From contig NZ_BMOC01000002.1 of the NCBI RefSeq assembly GCF_014646875.1, forward strand, positions 1 through 64,000: DNA of 64,000 nucleotides, read 5' to 3'. The notes beneath the pieces are model-generated. The model searched no databases and was not told the origin of the DNA. It saw only the letters and a program-made list of their open reading frames with translations. Origin of the DNA: Halobellus salinus (GTDB taxonomy: Archaea > Halobacteriota > Halobacteria > Halobacteriales > Haloferacaceae). Below are positions 1-7,969 of the stretch, piece after piece. Each line of letters begins with the position of its first letter. The stretch's first letter is position 1. A program made the translations under genes and the position numbers.

Positions 1-381
1 TTCGCCCGGCTCGAAGGGCGCATCGAGGACAAGGCGACGGAAGCAGGCATCCCGGTCGAGTACGTGAACCCGGCGTACACGTCGCAGACGTGCCACTCGT
101 GCCGCCATATCGGTCGGCGGGACTCACAAGCTGAGTTCCGGTGTCCGAACGACGATTGCCACGTTTCGACGTTTCAGGCTGACATCAACGCTTCCGCGAA
201 TATCGCACGGCGGGTTGACCCGTGGGGAGAGAGCGTCCCTCTTGACAAGGCGGAACGCGATGACTCACCTCGGGATGGGAGCGGTTGTGACACCGCCACG
301 ACTCACCGTGAGAAGAGCGTACCAGCGCAGATGACGCTCACGGGCTACAAAGAGTCGAAACCCTCTGCCAGCGACGACTGA
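1..381 (+). CDS. tnpB: TnpB (IS200/IS605, IS1341-type) C-terminal part, truncated by window edge
   Basis: TnpB is an RNA-guided DNA nuclease carried by IS200/IS605-family elements; it cleaves DNA next to a short motif under guidance of an RNA copied from the element's right end. The frame is open from base 1, so the start lies outside the window. Visible are a treble-clef zinc finger (CHSC near residue 32 of the open frame, then a C-x4-C pair) and the third RuvC block ADINASANIARR with its catalytic Asp. The tail WGESVPL...DDSPRDGSGCD is typical of haloarchaeal IS1341-type proteins. A guide-RNA hairpin follows immediately. Whether the nuclease is intact cannot be judged. Confidence 0.88.
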   Translation, partial: FARLEGRIEDKATEAGIPVEYVNPAYTSQTCHSCRHIGRRDSQAEFRCPNDDCHVSTFQADINASANIARRVDPWGESVPLDKAERDDSPRDGSGCDTATTHREKSVPAQMTLTGYKESKPSASDD

Positions 382-384
382 CTG

Positions 385-440
385 GTATTCCCGATGCGTG
401 GGAAGCCTCGCCGTTTACGGCGAGGAGGATGTCACCAACG
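385..440 (+). ncRNA. 3' end of TnpB guide (omega/sot) RNA with terminal hairpin
   Basis: An 8-bp perfect stem (bases 406-413 with 418-425, loop TTTA) sits 25 bases after the tnpB stop and is followed by GAGGATGTCA. This hairpin plus tail is the hallmark right end of haloarchaeal IS1341-type elements. The sense-overlapping RNA from such loci has been documented in Halobacterium, and the equivalent RNA guides TnpB in bacteria. The bases after about 430 would be the guide segment. The 5' boundary of the RNA, probably inside tnpB, cannot be set from sequence. Confidence 0.7.
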
Positions 441-643
441 GGTGAACTCCGGAGAGAGGCCACACGCTAGTGCGCTAGTCGGTCGGTGACGCAGCCAACT
501 TTATTTGTGTACCTAGAGCCTTTTTGAGAAAGTAAAACTGTATACACAACTAAAAAGATAAAATATGATACTACGTGCCCATCTAATCTTCCTTATTCTG
601 ATGTATGCAGTACACTGAAGTGAGACGCGGTCGCAGGACCGGT

Positions 644-1075
644 ATGGCGACCGAGAATCCCGACACGGACCGGGCGACGGTCTCGACGTACGTCCCGGAG
701 TACCAGAAACAACGGTGGGCCGACCACGCCGATCGGATGGGGATGAGCCAAAGCGAGTTCGTCCGGACGATGGTGCAGGCCGGGCGCCGTGAGTTCGCGG
801 TTGAGGGGGCCGAAGCCGGGGGCGAGACGGCAGAAACCGAAGGCCGTGAAGACCTGTCTCGGCCGTCTAACCCCAGGGGTGAAGCATTCGAAGACCGGGT
901 TGTAGAGACCCTCTCGGAATCCGGGCATCTGTCGTGGGACGAACTGGTCGCGTCGCTCACTGACAACATCGAGGGTCGGCTCGACGAGACCCTCCAAGAA
1001 CTACAGGCGGACAACGTCGTGCAGTACAGCGGCCGACACGGGGGCTACAGCCTCGCTTCGGAGGGCCCGGAATGA
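644..1075 (+). CDS. DUF5805 family protein, RHH-like N-terminus plus winged-helix-like C-terminus
   Basis: This 143-residue haloarchaeal protein is of the DUF5805 type that commonly sits directly upstream of a site-specific integrase. The N-terminus (ATVSTYVPEYQKQRWADHADRMGMSQSEFVRTMVQAG) reads like a ribbon-helix-helix DNA-binding fold. The C-terminal 65 residues look like a winged helix (DELVASLTDNIEGRLDETLQELQADNVVQY). The start at 644 is chosen because the family homology begins there; an upstream ATG at 605 exists. Its stop overlaps the integrase start (ATGA), so the two are probably co-translated. An accessory or excisionase-like role is inference. Confidence 0.75.
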   Translation: MATENPDTDRATVSTYVPEYQKQRWADHADRMGMSQSEFVRTMVQAGRREFAVEGAEAGGETAETEGREDLSRPSNPRGEAFEDRVVETLSESGHLSWDELVASLTDNIEGRLDETLQELQADNVVQYSGRHGGYSLASEGPE

Positions 1076-2130
1076 GCACCGGACCAACGCCGGATGCGGA
1101 GCAGGACGTCGACGACCCGGTCGCATATTTCCTCCAAGACATGACGTACCACGGGAAGTCCGGCCGGACACGGACGGCCTACGAGCGCGTGCTCCGGCGG
1201 TTCGAGAGGTTCCTCTCCGAGGAGGCCCCAACATCGGTTGTGGCAGCATCACACCGAGACTGTATGGCGTGGGTCCATACGTTGCGTCGCTCCGGAGCCG
1301 CGGACAGCACGATCGCGACGTACGCATCGTACCTCCACCGTTTCTACGCGTATATGACACAGGTTGGCGTCTTCGAGTCGAACCCGATGGCGCTCGTCGT
1401 CGATGAGATGGACGAAGCGATCGATACCAACCCATCCAGACGCGAGATCTCGCTCCCGGAGATGCGGGAATTTCTCAGTGGGGTCGCACACCCGCTCGAC
1501 CGCACGGTGATCGTGACCCTGCTCAAGACGGGAATGCGGGTCGGAGAGCTGTGTAACCTCGACCTGCGAGACGTGACCCTCGCCGACCGGACGCCCATAG
1601 AGGCCGTCGCGAGCACCGAGATCACACCGCGAGCACAACTCGACGGGCGCGGTCCGTCGGTCTACGTCTCCTCGGACCCCGCTGCCGGCGAGGTGGTCGC
1701 CGGCGAGGAGCGCTCAGCGTCCAACAAGCGCAAACGAAATACGGTGATTCCGGTGGATTCGGGGCTCGAAACCGCGCTCCGGCAGTGGCTCGCGATCCGC
1801 CCGGACACACGGTCGGAGGCGGAGCCGCTGTTCGTGAGCACCTCGGGGAGTTGGGGCGCCCGGCTCACGCCTGATATGGTCCACCACATCGTTGAACGGC
1901 ACGCGGGCGCCTTCGGGTGGCACCGTCCCGGCGGCGGCGCCGAGGAGAACGTCACCCCGCACTACTTCCGTCACTTTTTCACGACACACCTCCGGGACCG
2001 TACCGGAGACCGGGGAATCGTGAAATATCTCCGTGGGGATGTCGGTGGCGACATCATCGACACGTACACACACAACTGGGGCGACCGGGTTCGCGAAACC
2101 TACGAAACGCATATTTATTCACTGGAGTAA
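1072..2130 (+). CDS. Tyrosine recombinase / integrase (XerC/D-like)
   Basis: This site-specific recombinase is 352 residues long. The N-terminal SAM-like core-binding domain spans about residues 15-110 and the catalytic domain about 125-352. Visible catalytic positions are Arg156 (TGMRVGEL), a basic KRKR strand near 219-222, His297-x-x-Arg300 (HYFRHFF), His334 and the nucleophile Tyr344 (RETYETHI). All key residues are present, so it may be active. It is translationally coupled to the DUF5805 gene. No attachment site is visible beside it; the nearest candidate is the duplicated tRNA-Leu end at 7.7 kb, but a link between them is not shown. Confidence 0.9.
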   Translation: MSTGPTPDAEQDVDDPVAYFLQDMTYHGKSGRTRTAYERVLRRFERFLSEEAPTSVVAASHRDCMAWVHTLRRSGAADSTIATYASYLHRFYAYMTQVGVFESNPMALVVDEMDEAIDTNPSRREISLPEMREFLSGVAHPLDRTVIVTLLKTGMRVGELCNLDLRDVTLADRTPIEAVASTEITPRAQLDGRGPSVYVSSDPAAGEVVAGEERSASNKRKRNTVIPVDSGLETALRQWLAIRPDTRSEAEPLFVSTSGSWGARLTPDMVHHIVERHAGAFGWHRPGGGAEENVTPHYFRHFFTTHLRDRTGDRGIVKYLRGDVGGDIIDTYTHNWGDRVRETYETHIYSLE

Positions 2131-3107
2131 TGTTTTTTCGACGCGTGCAGAACTAGTAAATTCTATATTGCTATATCAAAATCCGGGCCTTCCGCACGAT
2201 GGGAGCGAGGTCGTACCGGGGGCGAGTCCCGCCCGCCGCAGGATCGGTCACGCTAGATGACACCGGCCGCAACGATGGCAGAACCACCAGAAACCGCGGG
2301 CCTTGAGAGGCGCTCTCGTCGGAATCGGGGGGAAACGGGAGGGTCGTCGGACGCTTGGAGCAGCGACCGGAGTCGGTGTGGTCCGTTGAGGATGAGCCGG
2401 TAGTGGCCCAGGTGGTCGATCAGTTCGTGCACTCGAAACCTGACTTCCTCGGCGATCTCCACAGTGTACAGTTCAGCGAGGAGCAAACCATTGCGGCGGG
2501 GATCGTCGCACACTGGGACTCTGGAGGTGTTCACGAGCGATCACGGGGGGCGGCAGAGCAGTACGGACTGAGGACGAGGAAATGCGAGGTGCGAACCGAT
2601 CCGAACGACCGAACCACCGACAACACCAGTCACACGGGAACAGAAACACCGCCCGGAGCCGCGGGATTCGAGAACGCAAACTACAGCAGCGGTTGCAAGT
2701 CCGTACTCACTCGATCGCACGCAGTCGTGCGGTCTGCTGCGCAATCAGTTGCAAACGCCACCGTACGCCGGGAGCAAGAGCGGCGGCGAGGCCGTCGCAC
2801 AGGTGGCGCAGAGGCCAGCCACGATCATAATGAGTTCGGAGTTCGCGGGGCTCGGTCTGATATTGGAGAGTCTCATCGACGATATCGGAGACGACTCGGC
2901 GGACGGATCCGGTCGAACACGGTTCGGAAGGCTCGACGAGACGGGAACAACGGTCGGGGTGACCGCGGTTGGGACGGACTGGGTGACACGGGTCGACTGA
3001 GTCGAGCAGTACAGACGGCTACGGTCCTTCTACCGGCTGATCGGTCGCGCGTAGTTGACCGACACCCCCCGAAGACCCGTGGTGGGTGCGAGTGGAAGGA
3101 CCGATAT
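2131..3107. other. 977-bp stretch without a convincing gene; probably decayed accessory DNA
   Basis: Open frames exist on both strands but are arginine-rich, overlap each other and have no recognisable family. The least bad candidate is a 93-codon minus-strand frame at 2253-2534 with a reasonable composition in its middle (LLAELYTVEIAEEV), but its C-terminal third looks non-coding. Composition is less GC-biased than the flanking core genes. The position between an integrase and a permease fits a deletion remnant of an integrated element. No tRNA or att-like repeat was seen. Confidence 0.5.
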
Positions 3108-5282
3108 TCAGAACGTCAGTCGTTCGAGCAGCCGGTGGATGAACCCGCGCTGCCGCGATTCGTGGGGGTAGACCGTGATCGTCGTACACCCCGGGCTGGG
3201 AACGAGGGGTCGGTCGTCGAACACCACGTCCCGAAGCCGGTCGTCGGCACCACGTCTAACCACGAGGTCTGGGGTGTGCCCTCCGTCGGGTCGAGACGGC
3301 TCGGCCGTGACAGGAACGGAAAGCAGTTCAGCAAGCTCCGTGCGGTAGTCGTCGATCGTGGTGACGTGTGGGCCACTTTCGCCCGCCTCAATCGGATACC
3401 GGAGCGCGAGGCTCCCGGTGTTCGCCGCGGCGACGGCGCCGGCGACATCCACGGCGGCCGGTGAGTAGGGGCCGCCCTGCCCGGAGAGCACCACCTGCTG
3501 TGGTGAGTCGTAGCCGAGGTTATCCACGAGCAACACGTCACAGGGCGCGTGTCGGACCACCCAGTCGATGGGGTCGCCGACGATCCGAGAACGGAGCCGG
3601 AGGGGTTCGTGTTCCGCGATGATGGTTTTCACCCCGCGGCGGTCGGCGAAATTGATGATCGCGTGTTTGGTGTCGTGGCTGACGATCTCGTCAGCCTCAA
3701 TAGCGACACCGAGTTCTTCGGAGTGCGCTGTCGTCCGGGCCTCGAAGGAGCGGTCCGACGACGACTGGTCGGTCACGTCCTGGGTCAACGGCGCCTGGTC
3801 GGGGACCTCTTGGAACTGGACTGCCACCACGCGTCCGTCGTCACCCCGGACGAGATCCGCGGCGAACGCGAGCAGCGAGCGCTCCCGCTCCTCGTCGGTG
3901 CCTCGGGTGAGTGCGACGAGCACCTCGTGGGTGCTGTCGTCGCGAGCGGAGGCTACTTCGGTGATCGTCTCCCGGCCGACCTGCCGCCGGATCGCGTCGG
4001 TCGCAGCGCCCTCGCGGTCCACTCGCGGGCGGACGTACGCGAAATACCACAGCACGCTCCCAGCGGTGATGACGACGGCGCCGAAAAGCGCGGTCGTCCC
4101 CATCTGCGTCAGCAGCAACACGCCGGTTATTGCGCCGAAAATCTGCGTCCACGGGTATAGCGGCGAGGTAAACTCGGGTTCGTACGCCGCGTTTCCCTCC
4201 CGAAAGGCGATCAATGCAAGATTGATCAGCGCAAACACCATAATCTGGAAGGCGCTCGCGAGTTTCGCGATGTCGAGGATCGGGACGAACGCGATGAGGA
4301 TCAAAAGCACCGCACCCGTCAGTGTGATCGAGGCGACCGGGGTCCCGAACCGGTCGCTCACGCTCGCCAGCGACGGGGGAGCGAGTTTGTCACGACTCAT
4401 CGCGAGGGGGTACCGCGACGACGACAGGATCCCCGCGTTCGCAGTGGAGATCAGCGCGAGGATCGCCGCGAGGATGACAGCCACCACACCCGCTCGGCCG
4501 AGGGTGGCCTCCGCGGCGACCGCCACCGGCGTCAGCGACCCCGCGACCGAACCGGGGTCGGTCACGCCAACCAGAACCGCCACGATCGCAACGTAGAGAA
4601 GGGACGTAAACGCGAGCGAACCCAAGATGCCGAGCGGAATGTTCCGACCGGGGTCTTCAACCTCCTCGGCGACGCTCGCGACCTTGGTAACACCCGCGTA
4701 CGACACGAACACCAGCCCGGTGGCGGCCAACAGGCCGCCGATCCCGTCGGCGAAAAAGGCGGCGTAGTTCGTGGAATCGACGCTGGGGGCGCTGCCAGCC
4801 GCGAACCACCCGAGCGCCGCCAGCATCACGACCACGATGCCGACTTGGAGCCGCCCGGTCTGTTTGGCGCCGGCGACGTTCACCAGAATCAGGACGGCCG
4901 CGAGCCCCAGCGCGACCGGCTTCAGCGGGAGGTCGAACAGCAAAAGCAGGTACGGTACCCCGCCGACCAGAGCGAGCGCACCCTTAAACGAGAGCGAAAA
5001 CCAGGTTCCGACGCCCGCGACCGTCCCCAAGAGCGGGCCCATCCCGCGCTCGATGTAGATGTATGTCCCGCCGGCCTCGGGCATCGCGGTCGCCATCTCC
5101 GATTTCGAGAGCGCGGCGGGAACGACTAACAGTCCCGCGAGGCCGTAGGCGACAATCACGGCCGGACCCGCGATCCCCAAAGCGAGCGCGGGGAGAATGA
5201 AGATCCCGCTTCCGATCATCGCCCCGACGCTGATCGCAAGCACCGATGGCAGTCCGAGGTCGCGCTCGAGGTCCTTCGTCAT
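3108..5282 (-). CDS. APC-superfamily amino-acid permease fused to two UspA-like domains
   Basis: The 724-residue protein starts with an APC amino-acid transporter core (about residues 1-425). It has the conserved first helix SVGAMIGSGIF, which binds substrate through its unwound GSG, and around a dozen hydrophobic segments. After the membrane part come two cytoplasmic universal-stress-protein domains (about 445-580 and 585-724), which in related archaeal transporters bind nucleotide and regulate transport. The start at 5282 (MTKDLERDLGLPS) is preferred over an ATG 42 bases upstream because homology begins there. Substrate is unknown; a cationic or neutral amino acid is likely. The gene shares its orientation with the upstream Lrp-type regulator. 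Confidence 0.88.
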   Translation of the reverse strand: MTKDLERDLGLPSVLAISVGAMIGSGIFILPALALGIAGPAVIVAYGLAGLLVVPAALSKSEMATAMPEAGGTYIYIERGMGPLLGTVAGVGTWFSLSFKGALALVGGVPYLLLLFDLPLKPVALGLAAVLILVNVAGAKQTGRLQVGIVVVMLAALGWFAAGSAPSVDSTNYAAFFADGIGGLLAATGLVFVSYAGVTKVASVAEEVEDPGRNIPLGILGSLAFTSLLYVAIVAVLVGVTDPGSVAGSLTPVAVAAEATLGRAGVVAVILAAILALISTANAGILSSSRYPLAMSRDKLAPPSLASVSDRFGTPVASITLTGAVLLILIAFVPILDIAKLASAFQIMVFALINLALIAFREGNAAYEPEFTSPLYPWTQIFGAITGVLLLTQMGTTALFGAVVITAGSVLWYFAYVRPRVDREGAATDAIRRQVGRETITEVASARDDSTHEVLVALTRGTDEERERSLLAFAADLVRGDDGRVVAVQFQEVPDQAPLTQDVTDQSSSDRSFEARTTAHSEELGVAIEADEIVSHDTKHAIINFADRRGVKTIIAEHEPLRLRSRIVGDPIDWVVRHAPCDVLLVDNLGYDSPQQVVLSGQGGPYSPAAVDVAGAVAAANTGSLALRYPIEAGESGPHVTTIDDYRTELAELLSVPVTAEPSRPDGGHTPDLVVRRGADDRLRDVVFDDRPLVPSPGCTTITVYPHESRQRGFIHRLLERLTF

Positions 5283-5721
5283 CGGTTGCGGCGGTCTGGG
5301 AGTGGTACGTCGTCGAGCCCCCAAGCGGAGCGCCCCGGCGGGCCGGCGGTGCGGGCGAGCGGTCCGGAATGTGTGTCGTGTGTCATGTGAGCCACCGAAG
5401 GGAGTAGTTCGCAGTCGGACGGATTCGACGGGTCAGGTCGAACCGACCGGGACGTTCGTCGTGGGTGATCGTGGGTCACGATCGATATCTCTCGTTGAGT
5501 TCCGACCCGGATAAAAGAGTTGTTTCTATCTCTGGTCTGGAAGGATTGTTCGACACAAATCAGGGTGCGGAACCGGAAGCCGAAACCGGAGTCGAACGTG
5601 GTCCGGCTATCGCCGAACTCCGTGGGCGGCTACCGGCCTCGACACCGTCGGCTCCTGGGCCGTGACGGACTCCGACGTCCGCAACCGGGTCGGCAATCCG
5701 TTGCGGGTTCCGTCGCCGGTC
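5283..5721. other. 439-bp intergenic region upstream of the permease
   Basis: No gene is supported here. On the minus strand a T-rich, TATA-like CTTTTATC lies at about 5510-5519, some 230 bases before the permease start. It could be the permease promoter with a long leader, or an unrelated AT patch. No repeats were noticed. Confidence 0.35.
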
Positions 5722-6210
5722 TCACTCAACGGCGTCGGTCGGGGTGTCCCGGAACTGGTGGAACGGGCGGGTGTACTCGTTGCGGATCAGGTCTTCGTCG
5801 ACCACTTCGAGCCCGATCTCGTTGAGGTCGCGCCCGATCCGGCTGAGGTCGTTGCTGTCGATCCCGACGACCTCAACGTGGACGTTCTCCGCCCCGGTCA
5901 TCACCTCCCTGATCGCCACCACGCCCTCGACGTCGAGCGCGCGGCGGGCAACCTCCTCACGCTGGTGGATCGGCGCAGTACAGACGATCAGGGTGTGGAG
6001 TTGGTAGCCCGCGGTCTCGTAGTCTACGTCCACGTCGTACCCGCGGATCACCCCGGCGTCTTCGAGTTTGTGAATTCGGTTCCGGACGGTCCGCGCAGAG
6101 ACGTCGAGAGACTCCGCAATCGTCGTCGCTGACGTGTGTCGCGCGTCCCGCTGGAGCGCGTGGATAATGTGCCTGTCGAGGTCGTCGATCGAGTGCTCCG
6201 AACCGGGCAT
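5722..6210 (-). CDS. Lrp/AsnC family transcriptional regulator
   Basis: This 162-residue regulator has an N-terminal AsnC-type winged helix-turn-helix (LDRHIIHALQRDARHTSATTIAESLDVSARTVRNRIHKLEDAGVIRGY, residues 8-57). It is followed by a RAM/AsnC ligand-binding domain (about 65-150). Such proteins sense amino acids as oligomers and control amino-acid metabolism or transport. The start at 6210 is set by the helix-turn-helix. The amino-acid permease downstream on the same strand is a plausible target, but that is inference. A TATA-like element sits 27 bases upstream of its start. The divergent neighbour is coaD, and the shared promoter region contains five GTGTCGG repeats. Confidence 0.92.
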   Translation of the reverse strand: MPGSEHSIDDLDRHIIHALQRDARHTSATTIAESLDVSARTVRNRIHKLEDAGVIRGYDVDVDYETAGYQLHTLIVCTAPIHQREEVARRALDVEGVVAIREVMTGAENVHVEVVGIDSNDLSRIGRDLNEIGLEVVDEDLIRNEYTRPFHQFRDTPTDAVE

Positions 6211-6231
6211 ACGTTTCCGTAGGACGGGTGC

Positions 6232-6241
6232 GATACAAAAA
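6232..6241 (-). promoter_or_regulatory. TATA-like promoter of the Lrp gene
   Basis: On the minus strand the T-rich CGTTTTTGTA is centred about 27 bases before the Lrp start codon, the spacing expected for a leaderless haloarchaeal transcript. This is inference from position and composition. Confidence 0.4.
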
Positions 6242-6261
6242 CGACCGGGCAGCACCCGCTC

Positions 6262-6296
6262 GTGTCGGGTGTCGGGTGTCGGGTGTCGGGTGTCGG
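6262..6296. repeat. Five perfect tandem copies of GTGTCGG between divergent promoters
   Basis: Five head-to-tail 7-bp units fill the space between the TATA-like elements of the Lrp gene and coaD. The position is that of an operator or upstream activating region. The perfect copies also suggest replication slippage. Confidence 0.9.
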
Positions 6297-6305
6297 TTTC
6301 GCCCC

Positions 6306-6315
6306 GTTTAAGTTT
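6306..6315 (+). promoter_or_regulatory. TATA-like promoter of coaD
   Basis: GTTTAAGTTT is centred about 26 bases upstream of the coaD ATG, as in leaderless haloarchaeal promoters. Confidence 0.4.
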
Positions 6316-6335
6316 CGGGGGGTACTGGCCGCGGT

Positions 6336-6839
6336 ATGTATGTCGCGCTGGGTGGGACATTCGATCCGGTCCACGACGGCCACCGCGCGCTGTTCGAGCG
6401 CGCCTTCGAGTTGGGGGACGTGACTGTCGGGTTGACCACCGACGACCTGGCCGCCGAGACGCGCCACGTTGACCGGTACGTCCGCGCGTTCGCCGACCGG
6501 AAGCGTGACCTCCGCACCGAGCTGTCCGAGGCCGCGACCGAACACGAGCGTGACTTCGAGATACGGCCCCTGGAGACGCCCACGGGTATCGCAACGGAAC
6601 CGGGCTTCGACGCGCTCGTGGTCTCGCCCGAGACCCGGGAGGGCGGCGAGTTGATCAACGAGATCCGTCGGGACCGTGGTCTCGATCCGCTGGACATCGA
6701 TGTCGTCGACCACGTCACCGCGGCGGACGGGGACCGGATCTCATCGACCCGAATCGTGCGCGGCGAGATCGACCACCACGGCAACCCCACTCCGGACCGC
6801 GACGGCCGCGGTCCCGACCGCCCCACCGAGAGTGGGTGA
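6336..6839 (+). CDS. coaD: Phosphopantetheine adenylyltransferase (archaeal type)
   Basis: The enzyme transfers AMP from ATP to 4'-phosphopantetheine, giving dephospho-CoA, the penultimate step of coenzyme A synthesis. The 167-residue protein has the nucleotidyltransferase signature GGTFDPVHDGHRALF (residues 6-20) and a later ISSTRIV motif (ISSTxI) typical of this superfamily. The last 25 residues are a proline-rich, probably disordered tail. Its stop codon TGA contributes the first base of an 80-bp inverted-repeat element that lies between it and a convergent TFB-like gene. It is monocistronic, divergent from the Lrp gene. Confidence 0.92.
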   Translation: MYVALGGTFDPVHDGHRALFERAFELGDVTVGLTTDDLAAETRHVDRYVRAFADRKRDLRTELSEAATEHERDFEIRPLETPTGIATEPGFDALVVSPETREGGELINEIRRDRGLDPLDIDVVDHVTAADGDRISSTRIVRGEIDHHGNPTPDRDGRGPDRPTESG

Positions 6840-6918
6840 TACTGTCGGCTATAATTATGTGAATATTTTCGACACCCCGGGGTGTCGAAATACGTCACGC
6901 GACTATAGCCGACAGTAT
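6839..6918. repeat. 80-bp inverted-repeat element, copy 1
   Basis: Terminal 15-bp perfect inverted repeats (6839-6853, ATACTGTCGGCTATA, and 6904-6918) flank a central perfect 24-bp palindrome (6867-6890, half-site TTTCGACACCCC). The element lies between the converging coaD and TFB-like genes. A second copy in opposite orientation lies at 17135-17214. It could be a MITE or REP-like element, a bidirectional terminator, or a protein-binding palindrome. Confidence 0.9.
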
Positions 6919-6962
6919 GAGTCCCCGTCGTGGATCGGACGCGTGGGCGTTGTGAGCCGAGG

Positions 6963-7271
6963 TCACCACGATGGCGGTTGAAACCCCGCGGCCGCCAGGA
7001 TCGGCTTCCAGTGCTGGTGGACGCTGAGTCGGCTGACCTCCATCGCGTCGGCGACACGTGACTGCGAGCGCTGCTCGCCCGCGACGAGCGCGCCGGCGTA
7101 GAGGCTCGCAGCCGCCACCGCGGGCTTCGACCGGTCGGCGTCGGGCGCCTCCGAGAGGAACAGGTCGGCCGCGACCGACCGGGCGTCGGCCCCGAGTTCG
7201 AGCCTGTCGGCGCCGCGCTCGATTCGGTTGAGCCACCGCTTGTTTTCGACCCGGTCCCGGGCACTGTACAT
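6963..7271 (-). CDS. Small TFB-like protein with a single cyclin repeat
   Basis: This 102-residue protein resembles one cyclin-fold repeat of archaeal TFB (the TFIIB homologue). The stretch KPAVAAASLYAGALVAGEQRSQSRVADAMEVSRLSVHQHWKPIL has the fold and helix-turn-helix typical of the second TFB repeat. The zinc ribbon, B-finger and first repeat are missing, so it cannot act as a normal initiation factor. Such mini-TFB proteins recur in haloarchaea and might bind promoter (BRE) DNA or TBP as regulators; this is inference. The start at 7271 is the first ATG before the conserved part. It converges on coaD. Confidence 0.8.
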   Translation of the reverse strand: MYSARDRVENKRWLNRIERGADRLELGADARSVAADLFLSEAPDADRSKPAVAAASLYAGALVAGEQRSQSRVADAMEVSRLSVHQHWKPILAAAGFQPPSW

Positions 7272-7365
7272 ACCCGGTAATGAGCCGGCGTGGTATAAGA
7301 AGCCACCGCGCGCCGGGTGGTCCTCGGACGTCGCTCTGCGGTCGTCGGGGCCGCCACCCCGCGAG

Positions 7366-7548
7366 TTCGATCCTGGTGATCTCGGATCGCGCACCGTCTC
7401 GTGTCCCCGCAACGGCGCGGACCGACCACCCGTAGGCCTCGACGATGCGTTTCACGACACGACGCGTGAAGCCGAGTCCATTGTCCGGCGCGGAGGACGC
7501 GAACGCGGCCGTCCGTACACCGCACCGTACGGAGACCGTGTTGAACAC
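7366..7548 (-). pseudogene. Histidine kinase ATPase C-terminal relic
   Basis: The minus-strand frame reads GLGFTRRVVKRIVEAYGWSVRAV...GARSEITRIEL. It matches the G2 box and C-terminal end of haloarchaeal histidine kinases (GxGxGL-IVxxIVEAHGWxI...GGARFEI). Compare the intact kinase at 19349-20845, whose C-terminus is GTGFGLAIVGRIAAAHGWEV...GGARFEF. The rest of the kinase, including the dimerisation domain and N box, is absent, and the glycine-rich motif is degraded (NGLGF). A gene remnant upstream of the tRNA is the best reading. Confidence 0.5.
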
Positions 7549-7673
7549 AGGGATGAACTCCCGTTTGGACCGGAAACGCCCTGGGTCGTCTGAGCAGCCT
7601 GGTGGACCCGCGGCGACAACGTAACATTATCAACCCGACGCCTCGAACACGCGGTTGGATTCGGAAACTCCGG

Positions 7674-7758
7674 GCGCGGGTAGCCAAGCCAGGCCAACGG
7701 CGCAGCGCTTAGGACGCTGTCCCATAGGGGTCCGCCGGTTCGAATCCGGTCCCGCGCA
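7674..7758 (+). tRNA. tRNA-Leu, anticodon UAG
   Basis: This 85-base type II tRNA has acceptor strands GCGCGGG and CCCGCGC with discriminator A. The anticodon stem CAGCG/CGCTG surrounds loop CTTAGGA, giving anticodon TAG. It has a long variable arm and T-arm GGTTCGAATCC. The gene is intact. Its last 20 bases before the end are duplicated at 7850-7869, as expected when the tRNA served as an integration target and its 3' end was restored by the incoming element. Confidence 0.95.
7737..7756. repeat. att-like 20-bp direct repeat, copy inside tRNA-Leu
   Basis: GGTTCGAATCCGGTCCCGCG, covering the T-arm and 3' acceptor strand, is repeated exactly at 7850-7869. Tyrosine integrases of archaeal proviruses and plasmids use exactly this part of tRNA genes. 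Confidence 0.75.
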
Positions 7759-7849
7759 TATTCTGCCCGAGCGACAGCGAGGGCGAATATCGGTACGGAG
7801 GATTCGAGCCAGGGAGGTCGCGCGCAGCGGAGCGAGCACGTCCGACCGT

Positions 7850-7869
7850 GGTTCGAATCCGGTCCCGCG
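7850..7869. repeat. att-like 20-bp direct repeat, distal copy
   Basis: This is an exact copy of the tRNA-Leu 3' end 113 bp downstream, without the rest of a tRNA. It marks the junction of former or nested integrations, and the type IIG island starts right after it. No third copy was noticed at the far end of the island. Confidence 0.7.
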
Positions 7870-7969
7870 TGGAGTACACACACGACACCGGGCGGCGTGT
7901 TCGGGGGCAGGCAGCCGCGTGTCGGCATCATCTATTTGTGAGTGCCACGGTGCATACGTGATAGATCAG

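Noticed and set aside
2253-2534. 93-codon minus-strand frame MNTSRVPV...
   Set aside because: Partly plausible composition but no recognised family, no promoter and a degraded C-terminus; kept only as a remark in the gap entry.
2355-3464. Long plus-strand frame starting MEQRPESVWS
   Set aside because: Arginine-rich, no family resemblance, and its last third overlaps the well-supported permease gene on the other strand.
7759-7869. Second tRNA gene after tRNA-Leu
   Set aside because: Only the T-arm and acceptor half is present; the D-arm, anticodon arm and 5' acceptor cannot be built.
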